Source of the DNA: Apodospora peruviana
Taxonomy: Eukaryota > Ascomycota > Sordariomycetes > Sordariales > Lasiosphaeriaceae
Length of the DNA: 64,000 nt
NCBI GenBank assembly: GCA_033439685.1
Contig: JAUEDM010000007.1
Span: 3,400,501 to 3,464,500 of the forward strand
Direction: 5' to 3'
Shown here: positions 33,775 through 44,862 of the stretch, piece after piece
Numbering within the stretch: the first letter of the stretch is position 1
How the letters are laid out: every line of letters begins with the position of its first letter
Notes under the pieces: generated by a model
What the model saw: only the letters and a program-made list of their open reading frames with translations
The model's database searches: none
Told to the model about the DNA's origin: nothing
Made by a program: the position numbers and the translations under genes

Positions 33775-34857
33775 TTACTCCAACAAAGGCCCCTTGCCAG
33801 TATCCTTCAACCCCTCCCCCTTCCCACCATACTCCTTGGGCAACTTCTCCCCCAGCCCCTTGACCGTACTATCCGCAAACTCATGCACGAGGTTCAGCCC
33901 ATTCGACATGGGATGAAACTTCTTGATCGTCTTGGCCGCAACAAACAGCTTCATAAAGGCATATACAAAACCCATGACGGCCGGCACGTTGACAAAAAAC
34001 TTTTCCTTTAGGAGCTCCGGGTAGTTCTGCGCAAACACCTTGATGGTCTCCGCGGAAGCCGACTTCACGTGCGGCGACTGCCTGAGAAAACTGATGGACT
34101 TGTAGTCGTGCACCTGGAACATCTTGTAAGGGTCGTAGGTGGCCGTAATCAGCTTGGTCGCGGTCGCCAGCGAAAGCTCCGCGAGCGCGAGTTCCATCAG
34201 CGCGACGCGCCATTCGATGAATCTGCTCACGGTCAGTTAGTCATATATTTAGTTAGAAGGTGATAAGTGGACGTACAGCTCGAGATCACCAAAGGTTTCG
34301 TCGATGGACTTGACACCACCATAAATATTCCACGTAAACACCTCCTTGTTTTCCGGGTCTGTTGACTCGGGTCCGTTGAGATAGGTTGTCACGAACCCCA
34401 GCCCTTCAAATTTGGTCTTGGAGAAGTGCTTCTTGACCAGCTCGAGCGGTTTGGTCTTGGCGCGCCATTCCAACGTCTTGGTCAGCTGGTCCTTGGCTTT
34501 AGTCAAGTCGCCGTCGTTGGCGTTGAGGTACTTTTGCAGCACGATCTGGCTGGGCACGTGGCTTTCCGGGTCGGAGAGAACGACGCCCCAGATCTCGGGG
34601 TGGTTGGCCGCTTTGGCGGCGGCCCACAGTTCTGCCAGCGGCGACGGCTCCTCAGTAGTCTCCTCTTCCTTGCTGACAGCGGCGGCGGTGGGTTCGGATG
34701 GTGCGGACGGAGCCGGGGCCGGGGCCGGATCTGCAGCGGGGACGGCCTTGGGCGGCTCCTCAACGGCGGCGATCGGCGCTTGTGGTGTGGCTGCAGCTCC
34801 TTCGGGTGCCTCGGAAAGGCCAGTGGAGGCTGCCGGCTTTGCGTCTGACCCGCTCAT
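33775..34857 (-). CDS. sfh5: SFH5-like phosphatidylinositol transfer protein (CRAL-TRIO/Sec14)
   Basis: Exons 34857-34277 and 34222-33775 encode 342 residues. The intron (GTACGT donor, GAGCAG acceptor) joins GDLEL to FIEWRVALME. Residues 1 to about 90 are Ala/Pro-rich and disordered. The rest is a CRAL-TRIO_N plus CRAL-TRIO pair: PEIWGVVLSDPESHVPSQIVLQKYLNANDGDL, KTLEWRAKTKPLEL, then FEGLGFVTTY, EVFTWNIYGGVK, the PYKMFQVHDYKSISFLRQSP region, the NYPELLKEKFFVNVPAVMGFVYAFMK gate segment and KFHPMSNG. This order is that of SFH5, a non-classical Sec14 homologue that moves phosphatidylinositol between ER and plasma membrane and binds heme in yeast. In yeast SFH5 Tyr and Cys/His residues hold heme; HDY here is compatible, but this was not checked. 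Start ATG 34857 (MSGSD) chosen as first Met after a non-coding leader. Confidence 0.92.
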
Positions 34858-35820
34858 TTTGAGTTTCTGTTCAAAAATTCGATTGAATTTTGAAGGTAGA
34901 CAGATATACACGTCAAGTATAAGATGCTCGCGACAGGCGACGTTGAGATTGAGAACTTGAGACCACAGTCAAACGCCACGGAAACTTGGTGGGGACAGAT
35001 CAGTGAGATCTGGCAGATCGATCCGTCCCGTTATCGATAATCGCTGGCGTTATCGCTGCGGTTGCGCCGCCCGCCACAGTGGCGCGCCACAAATACCCGG
35101 CTCGCCATCAAAATTGGTTGTGGCACAACAACATTCCCGTCTTCTTCGTTAAATCAGCCTCTTGAATAATATTCCGGAGAGATGATCCATCGAACTTAGT
35201 CAAGCCTTGAATTTGCAAAGGAGCAGTTACTAGCTCAAGATCCTTTTTATGTTTATGCACAGGTGACCAACGCGACTACAGGGCCATCTACTGCCTGTAG
35301 TGAGCTCCTGAACCCCTAACCCTCGGTCTTCGGCGGCACCGCCGCCGACCAAAACATTGACGTCATGGCACACTCGGTGCCTGCAAGGGGCTCAGTCAGG
35401 ACAATCCATCACGACGTGTCGTATCCGTACATACCTCGGAAGCGCGGTGATTGCGCGAGATACAAGCTTTTTGCAATAATATTTCTCGTCGTCAATTCTT
35501 CTTTCCAAAACTCTGTCATTAGTCACTCTTTCCTTGAAATTTTGTCTGTCTCAATCGCTGCTCAAGGGCGCTCGACAAAGCAAACAGAAAGCTCCATCTC
35601 AACGCGTCATAAGCACACCCAATCCAGTTCTCCCCTTGCCCGGATACACCGGCCATTTGTCGTGACACCAGCCCAAGTCTGTGAGTTATTTCCGCCTGGA
35701 ACACCTGCCAAACTATTTTAGACTTCTATTTTAGGTTGACTTTGAAGCTAATTTTCTTCAGAAATCATCATCCGAACAACACGAACCCAAGACCCGCGAC
35801 ACCTTTTAATACCTGTCAAA
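34858..35820. other. Intergenic, divergent promoter
   Basis: 963 bp between the divergent starts of the SFH5-like and phosphate-carrier genes. Open frames (for example 35365-35721 plus) have no recognisable product. The last 200 bp probably include the carrier's 5' leader and may hold a leader intron, though I could not fix its ends. Confidence 0.5.
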
Positions 35821-36881
35821 ATGGCGTCCGTACCAATAAAAGCACCGCCGTCAATGACAATGATACCGACCACCGGCGCTCCATCACCAACCGTCCCCGA
35901 CTTCAAAGCAACCGATTATGTCAAGTTCTTTGGCGCCGGCGCCCTCGCAGCGACACTCACACATGGCGTATGCCTTTCCTCGCCTTAATAATCCATTTCA
36001 TGCAGTTCAAACTAACCAACATATGAAAGGCCGCAACCCCAATCGACGTGGTAAAAACTCGCATCCAAGTCGACGACGCAATGAAAGGCCTGAACATGCT
36101 CAAAGCGACGAGACAAATCGTCGCCGGGGAAGGTGCCGGGGCCCTCCTAACCGGCTTCGGCCCGACAGCAGTCGGCTACCTCGTGCAAGGCGGCGCCAAG
36201 TTCGCGGGATACGAATTCTTCAAGAAGCGCTTCGTTGAGCTCGCCGGCGGGCCCGACGCCGCCGTCCCCCACCGCACCGCCATCTACCTCGGCGCCTCCG
36301 CGACAGCCGAATTCTTCGCGGATATCGCGCTCTGTCCTTTAGAAGCAACGCGCATCCGTTTAGTTTCCCAAAGAGGGTTTGCAACCGGCCTGACGAGCGG
36401 GTTCATGCGCCTTGCTCGAGAAGAAGGCCTGCGCGGGTTTTACTCGGGATTCGTTCCGCTGCTGTTCAAGCAGGTGCCGTACGCGGTGGGCCAGTTCTCG
36501 GTGCACGAGGCCGCCGTGGAGATGACCTATCGCGCTATCGGGCCTGACAGGAAAGCGCGGCTAACGCATCTTGAATCGACTGGAGTCGAACTGGCGTCGG
36601 GTATAGTGGCGGGTGTTGCTGCCGCGGTCTTGTCCCATCCGGCGGATACGCTGCTTTCGGCCATGAATAAAGGTGCTGGGGACAAGAGCCAGGGGTCGAC
36701 TGCCCGACTTTTCAGTTTGGCGAGGGAGTTTGGACCAAAACGGTTGTTGACCACCGGACTGGGGCCGAGGGTGTTTATGACTTGCGGCCTTGTGGCGGGC
36801 CAGTTTGTGATTTATGCGCAGTGCAAGACTTTGGTGGGCGCGCCGGCTGGGATTGAGATTCATAAGGAGAGTAAGCTATGA
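35821..36881 (+). CDS. Mitochondrial phosphate carrier (PIC2/MIR1 type)
   Basis: Exons 35821-35967 and 36030-36881 encode 332 residues. The intron (GTATGC..GAAAG) falls exactly before the first carrier signature, joining LTHG to AATPIDVVKTRIQ. Three mitochondrial-carrier repeats are visible, each with a P-x-[DE]-x2-[KR] motif: PIDVVKTRIQ, PLEATRIR and PADTLLSAMNK. The features SHPADTLLSAMNK, GGAKFAGYEFFKKRFVE and YSGFVPLLFKQVPYAVGQFSVHE are characteristic of the phosphate carrier subgroup. These proteins import phosphate (with H+) or copper-phosphate complexes across the inner mitochondrial membrane for ATP synthesis. The N-terminus is short and carries no separate targeting domain, as is usual. 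Convergent with the SDR gene, with a T30 tract between. Confidence 0.95.
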
Positions 36882-36942
36882 GAAACTTGAGAAGTAATGG
36901 AGTTGGTTTGGAGTGGATACCATGACGGGATAGATGTATGGC

Positions 36943-36943
<1 letters not shown>

Positions 36944-36973
<30 letters not shown>
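36944..36973 (+). repeat. Poly-T tract, 30 nt
   Basis: Run of 30 T in the 203-bp gap between two convergent genes, 63 bp after the carrier stop. Confidence 0.9.
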
Positions 36974-36974
<1 letters not shown>

Positions 36975-37084
36975 AGCGTATGCTTCAGCTACTATATAAT
37001 GAAGAACATTTTACTGCGTCTGCGGCGGTCTTGATATCCAGTACGCTTCCCGGGAGGTCTTCGTGGTACTGATTCAACTGCCTG

Positions 37085-38161
37085 CTAGAACCCTCCCCGA
37101 AGAGCCGTCTCCTCGCCCGTAATCCCAGCCCACCGCGCCGTCCTGACCCATAGTTCCTCCTGCTTCTTCTCATCCTTAGTGTCTGGTGGACTCTCATCTC
37201 TCTTGAGAAGTGTAAAGTACCCGCGCTCGCCGGGATGGGCGTCGTTGGTGGCCAGGCGAGCCACGTCCTCGGCCGCCGCGGCCGAGGTGCGCATCGTCGG
37301 GTCCAAAAAGCTCGCCAGTGGCCGTAGGGGCCCAAGGACGAACTTGGACAGGAAGACGAGCATACCAGGGGTGTTGGTGCGCAAGGCGCGGGAGTCGCTG
37401 ATATTGCCCGGGTTGACGGCCACGGCGGCTATCTTGTTCAGCTTTGGGTCCTGAAGGGTAAGCAATAGGTTATTAGCCAGAGTTATTCTTTCGATCATGT
37501 CTCGGTACTGAATTACCTTCTCCAGGTGCCGATTGAGAGCGCACGCCCACATCACCGCCGCGAGCTTGGCGTTCGCGTATCTGTGAAACCCATGGGCGAG
37601 ATTATCCACCGGCTTGTCTTGGTCAGGTTTGACAAGCAGTTCCAGGTCATCGGGAATCGCGGGTGTGATCTTTTCCAGGGAGTTCTTGCCCGGGAAAATG
37701 GCATCTGTCGAAAAAAAGACGACCCTGCCGCCCCCGTCAGGCCCAAAACTGCCTAGCAGACGGAGCACGAGAGCGGCGTGCGCGAGGTGGGTAGCCTGGA
37801 ACGTCTTCTCGAAACCTTCTTCCGTAAACTCGACCGGTCTCACCAGGTTCCAGTAGTAGGCGTTGCAGACGATGCTCGCCAACGGAGGCAGCACGCCTTG
37901 AGAAATTTGGGTAGTGATGGTCTGGGCGAATTCATGAACGGCGGCGAGCCGGAAGAGATTTAGGGAGTGGACGGTTGCCTTTGCGCCGCCTGGGTGTTGG
38001 GCGATTACCTCGCGTAGCTGGTTGGTGTTGACGTCTTTGGAGCTGGCATCGCGTACGGTAAGCACGAGAGTGTAATCAGGGGAGTGGGTCAAGAGGTATT
38101 TGACCAAAGGGATGGCAATGGAGCCGTTGGCGCCGGTGATGAGGATGGAGCCTCCAGCCAT
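37085..38161 (-). CDS. Short-chain dehydrogenase/reductase (3-ketosteroid reductase-like)
   Basis: Exons 38161-37517 and 37450-37085 encode 336 residues. The 66-nt intron (GTAATT..TTCAG, branch CTAATAAC) is a multiple of three with no stop, so it can be misread as 22 extra residues. Removing it joins LNRHLEK to DPKLNKIAAVAVNPG, the normal SDR continuity. Cofactor motif TGANGSIAIPL (variant of TGxxxGIG) is near residue 9, and active-site YANAK (YxxxK) follows the Ser strand VVFFSTD. The PG motif (VNPGNISDSR) is present. The SDR with a long C-terminal part resembles fungal ERG27/protochlorophyllide-reductase-like enzymes, which reduce carbonyls with NADPH. The substrate cannot be told from sequence, and no ergosterol gene is adjacent. 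Confidence 0.88.
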   Translation of the reverse strand: MAGGSILITGANGSIAIPLVKYLLTHSPDYTLVLTVRDASSKDVNTNQLREVIAQHPGGAKATVHSLNLFRLAAVHEFAQTITTQISQGVLPPLASIVCNAYYWNLVRPVEFTEEGFEKTFQATHLAHAALVLRLLGSFGPDGGGRVVFFSTDAIFPGKNSLEKITPAIPDDLELLVKPDQDKPVDNLAHGFHRYANAKLAAVMWACALNRHLEKVIQYRDMIERITLANNLLLTLQDPKLNKIAAVAVNPGNISDSRALRTNTPGMLVFLSKFVLGPLRPLASFLDPTMRTSAAAAEDVARLATNDAHPGERGYFTLLKRDESPPDTKDEKKQEELWVRTARWAGITGEETALRGGF

Positions 38162-39913
38162 AGTTTTGTCAACAAAAGTGATGAGGATGTGTCAATTAAC
38201 GTGATGAAGATGTGTCTGAGTTTTAGAGATCCGGAGGTAGGAGAGACTGGGAGGTGAACAGGCAGGTCACCGCCGGAAGACCCGACGGAATACCCGAGTC
38301 GAAGTTGGAGGTGCCAAGAGCGCCGGGCGGCCGCCACTCCCACATTTTCCACAACGTGGTATGGACTTCCATAGGCTGCTTTGTCATAATCTGTGCAAGG
38401 AATGGACTAGTTCGGTTGGCTTGGAAACAACCCAGCTGTCCAGGTCATGGTCTTGAGAGTGGGTCAAGCTAGCAAGGGGTTGTTACATGTACAAGTGAAG
38501 TTATCTTCGATCAACTCGTATTCGCACTCGATGAGGTGGTCCAGCAGTGCGGGCATACGGATACTGGGTAACCAAACTCATGGTCTGGCACCGTGACCAC
38601 GTAAAAATGTAGTCATCGCTAGCCAATCTATACTAGCACATCGTACTGGACCAGTTAGTGACGGCTGCCATTATGTAAACCCAACTCATGGTGACCTAAA
38701 GGATTATTAAGAAACAGGTGGGTCATTTAGGATAACCACCGAGGTTGTTCGGGATTTATTACAAGTTATGTAGGTCAAGTTTTGATTAGCTAACAATAGG
38801 GAGTTGTATGATGACTAGTCGGGCAATTCTAAGCATGTTACCGTGCCAGGTCCATCATTAATTCAGGTTGCCCCCCCCCCACCGGCCAACCTGAGTTAAC
38901 CAGTATACCTAGTGGTGCATGATGACATAAACTTGTTCTCATCGGCGGTCAAACTCTCAGACAGAACCCACTTGAGTCTCGAGCCTCATACGTACTGGCT
39001 TGGGCTGATCGTCAGGACATTGTCAAGTCTAAGCATGCGAACGATACCGATTCCTTTCCATGCTCATGCTATTAGATCAGCGGAATCTGTACGCCGCTCA
39101 AGGTATGTGAACATACTGGATGTTGCTGGCTTGCAAGGCATCCATGCCGTATGTTTCGTAATCCAATGCAAATCCACAATTCTATGCCTTTTAGCTGCGT
39201 AACTCATAATATGTATACTTAGTTTTCCAATGGCAGACTCCCAAAAGATAGATTGAAGTTGCTAGTAACGAGTTTTACAATGGGACCTGTGGCCGGGCAT
39301 TGTTTCCAATCAAGTCCTCTGAAAGGGGAAAGCGGGTTATCTGCGTTCCAATCCTGGCCAGGCGAACAACAGACCGACCATAAGATGGATGACAAATAAA
39401 ACATGTCTGCGCTCGGTCTCGCTACTACCACATTCGGAAGATACGAATGCTTGATTGTTATCCAAAAGAAGGCATTGATCTGATAGCCCCAATCTGATTG
39501 GTTACTCTGGCCGTCATCATAATCCTCCCAAGGGTGCAGATTAGATCTTTGAAGATTTGTGTATTGATCCTTATTCACAAGGGGAATAGCGTATCACAAA
39601 CCAGTACCAACTACTCGAAAAATCCGCTGAATAGACCCTTCTGCTTCATAAATGACAACGTAAGCAATGCCGATATGGCTTGGTAATAATCAAATACTCG
39701 CATTGCGCCTCTCAAGCGAAGACCGAACAATCCGAGTTCGGGGGATCGAAATCAGTGGCTTCTTATATGGAGTAACAGCGTCGTAGCCAATAAATACGTT
39801 GTAATTTCTCTCAGGATCACCAGCTGCGGTTCTAATCCGAGCGGGGGAGTGAATACCTCTTCCTACATATAAAAGACGGACCGTTACCGACCTTTCACCC
39901 TCATCATTGCGCA
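38162..39913. other. Intergenic, no supported gene
   Basis: 1.75 kb between divergent genes, AT-richer than the surroundings. It has a C10 tract at 38871-38880. Open frames at 38912-39202 and 39219-39578 lack any recognisable motif. No tRNA or transposon end identified. Confidence 0.5.
39868..39875 (+). promoter_or_regulatory. TATA box of the BBE-like oxidase gene
   Basis: TATAAAAG at 39868-39875, only 38 bp before ATG 39914, which implies a very short 5' leader if it is used. Confidence 0.5.
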
Positions 39914-41936
39914 ATGCCACCTGCATCGATGCCGTCTTCTCAAAGCCTGCGGGGCTCGTGTCTCCTTCTACTCACTTCCTTCATATGTTTGCCATTGTTC
40001 ACACCGAGCTTTGTGATTGGCTCTCATCTTACACCATCTTCACCACTCGGGCCACGTGAAATCATGGCCAAGTCACTCGATACCCTGGTCAATTCTCTTC
40101 ATCTTTCCGCCAGAGATGGTTCTAACCTGAAGGAGAGCCTTGCAGTGTCGCCCAACATTGTCTCATTCCTAGAGGGCAAAGATAATAGCAGTTCAATAGC
40201 TGTAAATCTTGCATGTCTAGCCGCGACGGTTGTTTTGGGGAGCAATGTTGTCGACACTACGCCGTTGAACCAATCTCAGGTTGATGCCAACTGGTTAGTA
40301 CTGCCTGATAACTACCTACGTGCCATGACAAGCCTGCCTTCGCAACAGCGAATCTAGGCCCAGACTGACAAATTTCACAGGTCCCAAGCCTGCTGGCAAG
40401 AACCCGGTTGCATTATCCGCCCAGGCTCGGCACAGGACGTCTCCAAGACCCTCATCATCATCAACTTCTTCCAGGTCCAATTTACCGTCCGCAGCGGCGG
40501 CCACTCCCCCAACCCGGGATGGTCCAGCATCGACAAGCCCGGATTGCTGCTCGACCTCTCGCGCCTTGATGAGATCAGTGTCAGCAGCGACAAGAAGATC
40601 GTGGCCCTCGGGCCAGGACGGCGCTGGGGGGATGTTATCGCTGCCCTGGATCCGTATGGGGTCACAGTTGTAGGAGGCCGGATCCCGAATGTTGGTGTCG
40701 GGGGTCTCATGCTAGGTGGTGGGTTCTCCCACTTCTCGGGCGAGTATGGCATGGCAGCGGACAATGTGATGAGCTTTGAGGTAAAGTAGCTTCATCGTCA
40801 CAATCAACTGGCAAGCGTTTCTAAAGGGGATTGTTTAATTAGGTGGTCCTCGCCAGTGGAACTATTACAGTGGCGAGTGCCGAGAAGAACTCGGACCTGT
40901 TCTGGGCTTTGAAAGGAGGCGGACCAAACTTCGGTAAGCCAACCAAGGTCTCATCACGACTCAAAACGAGAAGACTGAAACGGCATGACACAGGAATCGT
41001 AACCCGTTTCGAACTGAACACCATACCCATCCACGATATATGGTACGAAGTCCGGATCATCGCCTCCCACAACGCCTACGACGTTCTCGACGCATTCGCC
41101 GCGTGGCAGAACGGTGCCGGCGCGTCTGACCTGAAATCGACCATCGCCTTCCTCATCGGGCTCGAGACCATCACCCTCGGACTCGTCTACTCGAAGCCAT
41201 CTGCGTCGCGACCAGCCACATTTGCAGTGTTCGACTCGATTCCTACCATTGCGATACCCGTGTCCACGAACGGCACGGTCTTGTCGTTGACGAATGCCCT
41301 GGCTGGCAGTATCAACGTCGCACCGGCGCGGTGAGTACCTTGGACGTTGGGAGACAACACGTGCTGCCTTTACTAATGTCGACTGGACTCAGCCATGATT
41401 ACCGCGCCGTTTCCACCAAGATCGACGCTCAGCTGTACAAAGATGTCTACACCTTCTGGCGTGAAAAAGCCGCAGCAATCCATGCCGTGACGGGAGCCAA
41501 CCAGACGTTTACGCTTCAGCCGGCTCCGGCCAATATTGCGCTGCAAGGGATCGCCAAAGGCGGGAATCCGATGGGGATACCGAGCATTAACCATCAATGT
41601 CAGCTTTTCCCCTTGGGATCCCCCGTTACGTACCAGGGTTCAGTTGCTAACAAAGGACTAGGGTGGACTACCCTGATTGACTGGGAGAAGGCGGAGGATG
41701 ACGAAACCGTTCGCGCCGTGAGCATCTCTACGGAAGCCAAATGGAAGCAGTTGAGTCGCGAACGGGGTCTTGAAGTCGATTACCTGTTCATGAACGATGC
41801 CTCGCGGGAGCAGAACCCCTTGGCGTCATACGGTGCTGGGAATATTGGGAAACTGAAGGCCATCGCGCGCAAGTACGATCCGCTTGAGGTCTTTCAGCGG
41901 TTGCAGAACGATGGGTTTTTGTTGAGGAAGGCGTAA
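39914..41936 (+). CDS. Secreted BBE-type FAD-linked oxidase
   Basis: Six exons (39914-40293, 40381-40780, 40843-40933, 40994-41330, 41393-41598, 41662-41936) encode 562 residues, the typical size. Every junction keeps phase. The last intron (41599-41661, 63 nt, GTCAGC..GACTAG with GCTAAC branch) is a multiple of three and could be mistaken for coding. A signal peptide covers about the first 35 residues. The FAD-binding PP fold includes the covalent His168 in TVRSGGHS and GVGGLMLGGGFSHFSGEYGMAADNV. The C-terminal BBE domain ends with the expected LKAIARKYDPLEVFQ. The Cys that forms a second FAD bond in bicovalent members (GxC-PTVGVGG) is absent, so FAD is probably bound through His only. The substrate is unknown: family members oxidise sugars, alcohols or alkaloid precursors. 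Confidence 0.92.
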
Positions 41937-42302
41937 CTGAACCAATGCTTCTTCATCTGATAATGTTACGGTGCATAGAGGACTGTTCACTAACTGTAAC
42001 TGTACATGCAGATATTAACTACATATTACACTTCGGTTCTGGGGAATAGCTCTCTTGACAGGTAAAGGGTCACTCGTCGAAGACAAGACAAGTGAAGGTA
42101 GGTAAGTTCCTCCTCTCATATCATTGTCGCTGCAGGATCGAAGATACTGGTAAATGAAGACTATGGCTAGAAGGAGTTCGCCCACATACTCATCTTCAGC
42201 GGGATGGAGATTGGAGACTGCGGAGAGACATACAGCTGCGTTTTACATCTTCATCAACAATCTATTGTCCTACCAACAACTCCGCCACATTATTGTCTTT
42301 TA
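41937..42302. other. Convergent 3' region
   Basis: 366 bp between convergent stops of the BBE-type oxidase and the DUF1996 protein. Nothing else recognised. Confidence 0.5.
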
Positions 42303-43448
42303 TTATGCGTGCTCCATGCCACTCATCTCGCCACCCGGCAACGAGTCAACCCCTATTCACCCAAACATGTAATCATCAGCATCAACTCCAGTCTCCACAA
42401 CATTCCAAGATAGGGGGGTAAACTTACAACCATCGATACTCTCCTTCACCTGTTCTTGTCGAGTACACTTATTCCCCACCGCAATGCTCTGCGTCTTGAG
42501 CTGCGGGCAGTTGATATTGCAGTTCGTGTCCATGGCTTTCTGGAGCGCGTTATCCTTCCACCCGAAAACGTAGTCGCCGTGCGAGCCGTAGCCCGTCTGG
42601 TCGCCCTGGCTCCAGACGAACGGCTGCGACCCATCGGCCGGCCACAGCGCCTTGTCGTTGAATGGCGTCGTGTCCCAGATGACTTCATAAAACAGCTGCG
42701 GGATCTTGACCGGGTGCGTCGTCGGGCACGGGCCGTTGGACTCGAATGTTCCGCTTGTTGGATAAGCGACGTGGGACATGTGGTCTGGTGAGTCAAGGTT
42801 CTTGCCGTCCCAGCACCTTTCGTCTTGTTAGTAGAGTCCGAGATGGATAGAACAGAAAGAAACTTACGTGGGAAACCGGACGTTGGCCATGATGCCCGCC
42901 TTGCACGGCGCAGTCGGCATGTCCATGGTTTCTCCGGAACGCGTCATCGGGTCCTTCAGACACGTGTACGTCAGCTGGCGGAACTTTTGCGCCTCGGCCT
43001 TGGTGCGGTAGTTTTGCTGGCCGATGAGCATGCGGAACCCGGGTTGGAAGGCCGTGACGGTCGACTTGGTGTTGCCGATGTAGGGCGTGTAGTAGATGGT
43101 CATGCCGCCCGTGGCCTGCTCGAACCCGACGTTGGGCTTTTGCGAGACGCGGTGGTAGCTGCCGTTGCGCGCCTTGAAGTACAGGACTGCGGTCCAGTAG
43201 TTGGAGAAGTCGTCGGCGAAGGTGCACGTCGTGCAAGTTGCCACTGTCGGTGGTGGGGCCTTGGGGTCCATGGAGATGTTGAACGCGTTGCCTCCCACGA
43301 TCTGATGGAGATGTGGCGAGGGAGCCATGCCGGGGTTGACGAGGGGATCTAGACGCTCGACGACGAGCTGTGAGCACGAGAATCGAAGCAGCGCATCTGC
43401 GCCAGACGCTGTGAGCGTCAGGCTGGCCGCAAGGGTTTGCCAATGCAT
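42303..43448 (-). CDS. DUF1996 secreted protein
   Basis: Exons 43448-42868, 42816-42428 and probably 42352-42303, giving 339 residues. The signal peptide ends near GADA. The DUF1996 features are LLRFSCSQLVVERLDPLVNPG near the N-terminus, PHLHQIVGGNAFN, CTTCTFADDFSNYWTAVLYF, GMTIYYTPYIGN and, in exon 2, CWDG.NLDSPDHMSHVAYP with FYEVIWDT and GDYVFGW. The end of exon 2 is uncertain: read straight through, the frame gives CKFTPLSW... and stops at 42357. A GTAAGT donor at 42427 with acceptor AATAG at 42353 instead produces ...SIDGWVDSLPGG, which agrees with the family ending (DGW..LPG), so I prefer it. Members are extracellular, conserved in ascomycetes and basidiomycetes, and lack a proven function. 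Convergent with the oxidase gene. Confidence 0.88.
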
Positions 43449-44639
43449 CTCTGAAAGATTGGCGAATATGATCAGGTCAAGTTTGAACAGGAAGCATCCA
43501 CCGAAGAAAGAGAACGTCCGGTGCAGCGAGGCGGCGGGCGAGTTAGCTTGGCGATAGATAGGATCAAGTACTACTACTTATTCAGTGGCCACGGGTCCTA
43601 CCTTTTTACCCGCACGTCATTCCCGGATTAAGCTATCTATATGGAATCATGGACATTGGTGGAAGACAAGGCCTCCTGTTCTCGTAGGTGTGTTGAACTT
43701 GAACTTTGGAATTCGGTGATTTGATTGCCACTCTCGTCGGAGAAGTAACTGCCGGGCTACGTCCAGATATTCGAGCAATTCCTGATTCGGTGGGTAATCT
43801 GAGCGGGTACTTTGTGAGAGATATAGTCAACCCCCCTATCGTTTTTGGGCTGCCGAGTAAAAAAATGGGGTAGCCCGGGACGAGAACTGCTTAAATTGGG
43901 AAAATGAGCAGCGTTCAATAACAAGGAGCATGTTGTGGGGGGGGGGGCAAGGGGGTGTTAAGCACGGAGATAGGTTGATTGCCGATTTGGACAAGTTTTA
44001 TAGGGTGAAGGTCTTAACTCGGTGCATTTCGTAGCGCTTGTGATGGTGATAACGATAAACATTACGCGGGAGCATTTGACTGCCGACCTTAAACGCACCT
44101 GTAATTCGATACCATTATAAAGACGAGCCCATATGCCGCTTGACAAATATTAAGGCCGATGGTGTGCATTTGTTGCCCAAGTGAGGCCAAGTCCAAGTCC
44201 GATTTCATCCTTCCAGAACAGAATCTTGCCTTCTCTACATACAATGCGGCATGCAGTTAATATCGTCCGTATGTCTGAGGTGGAGGATCATGATGGAAGC
44301 TTCAATTCACAGACATTTTGACCGTTGCTTTACGTTGCTGGCGAGCATATTAACCAATTTCCTCTTCAAGCACATTGCTGCCCGGAGAGTGAATGAGCAG
44401 AAGCCAGGTATTTAAGTATATCATCCACTCTTCAACCTAAAAATATAAAATAAAGTGCGTAGATCAAAAGTGATACTTTAACGCCCGAACACACAGGCCT
44501 TACAGTGTTATGTCAGTTAAATTTCGATCTATCCTTACAGTGGTGTGGACAACGTGCCAACGGGGTGGCGGGAAATGTCACCTGTGTGGTGGGTTTCGAT
44601 TCTTAGAGTCCAGCTTTGAGAAGTAGAAATAACCAATTA
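43449..44639. other. Intergenic
   Basis: 1.2 kb, AT-rich to the right, with a G11 tract at 43937-43947. It includes the promoter of the minus-strand DUF1996 gene and ends at tRNA-Ala. No protein or repeat recognised. Confidence 0.5.
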
Positions 44640-44723
44640 GGGTACATGGTCTAGTGGTATGATTTTCGCTTCGCATTGAATGCACCTTGTGAAAGGTCCC
44701 CGGTTCAATCCCGGGTGTATCCA
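44640..44723 (+). tRNA. tRNA-Ala (CGC), intron-containing
   Basis: The acceptor stem is GGGTACA (44640-44646) with TGTATCC and discriminator A at 44723. The third pair is G3:U70, the classic alanine identity element. The anticodon stem is TTCGC (44665-44669) with GTGAA (44689-44693), loop TT-CGC-A-T, anticodon CGC at 44672-44674. A 12-nt intron (44676-44687) follows position 37. The T arm is CCCGG-TTCAATC-CCGGG. The D stem has three good pairs plus one mismatch. Confidence 0.88.
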
Positions 44724-44862
44724 ATTATTTTATCTTTTTAATAACCAGCCATCTGATTGATGACTCTGAGAAATACCAACAGGGAGCTAACAGCAAATGA
44801 CATCGGTATACCGTATCCCAATAAACGCTGCATCACAACGAAATAATTACATGAGATGCAAA

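Noticed and set aside
37451..37516. 22 extra residues in the SDR protein
   Set aside because: Stop-free 66-nt intron with GTAATT and TTCAG ends; the joined sequence matches SDR continuity.
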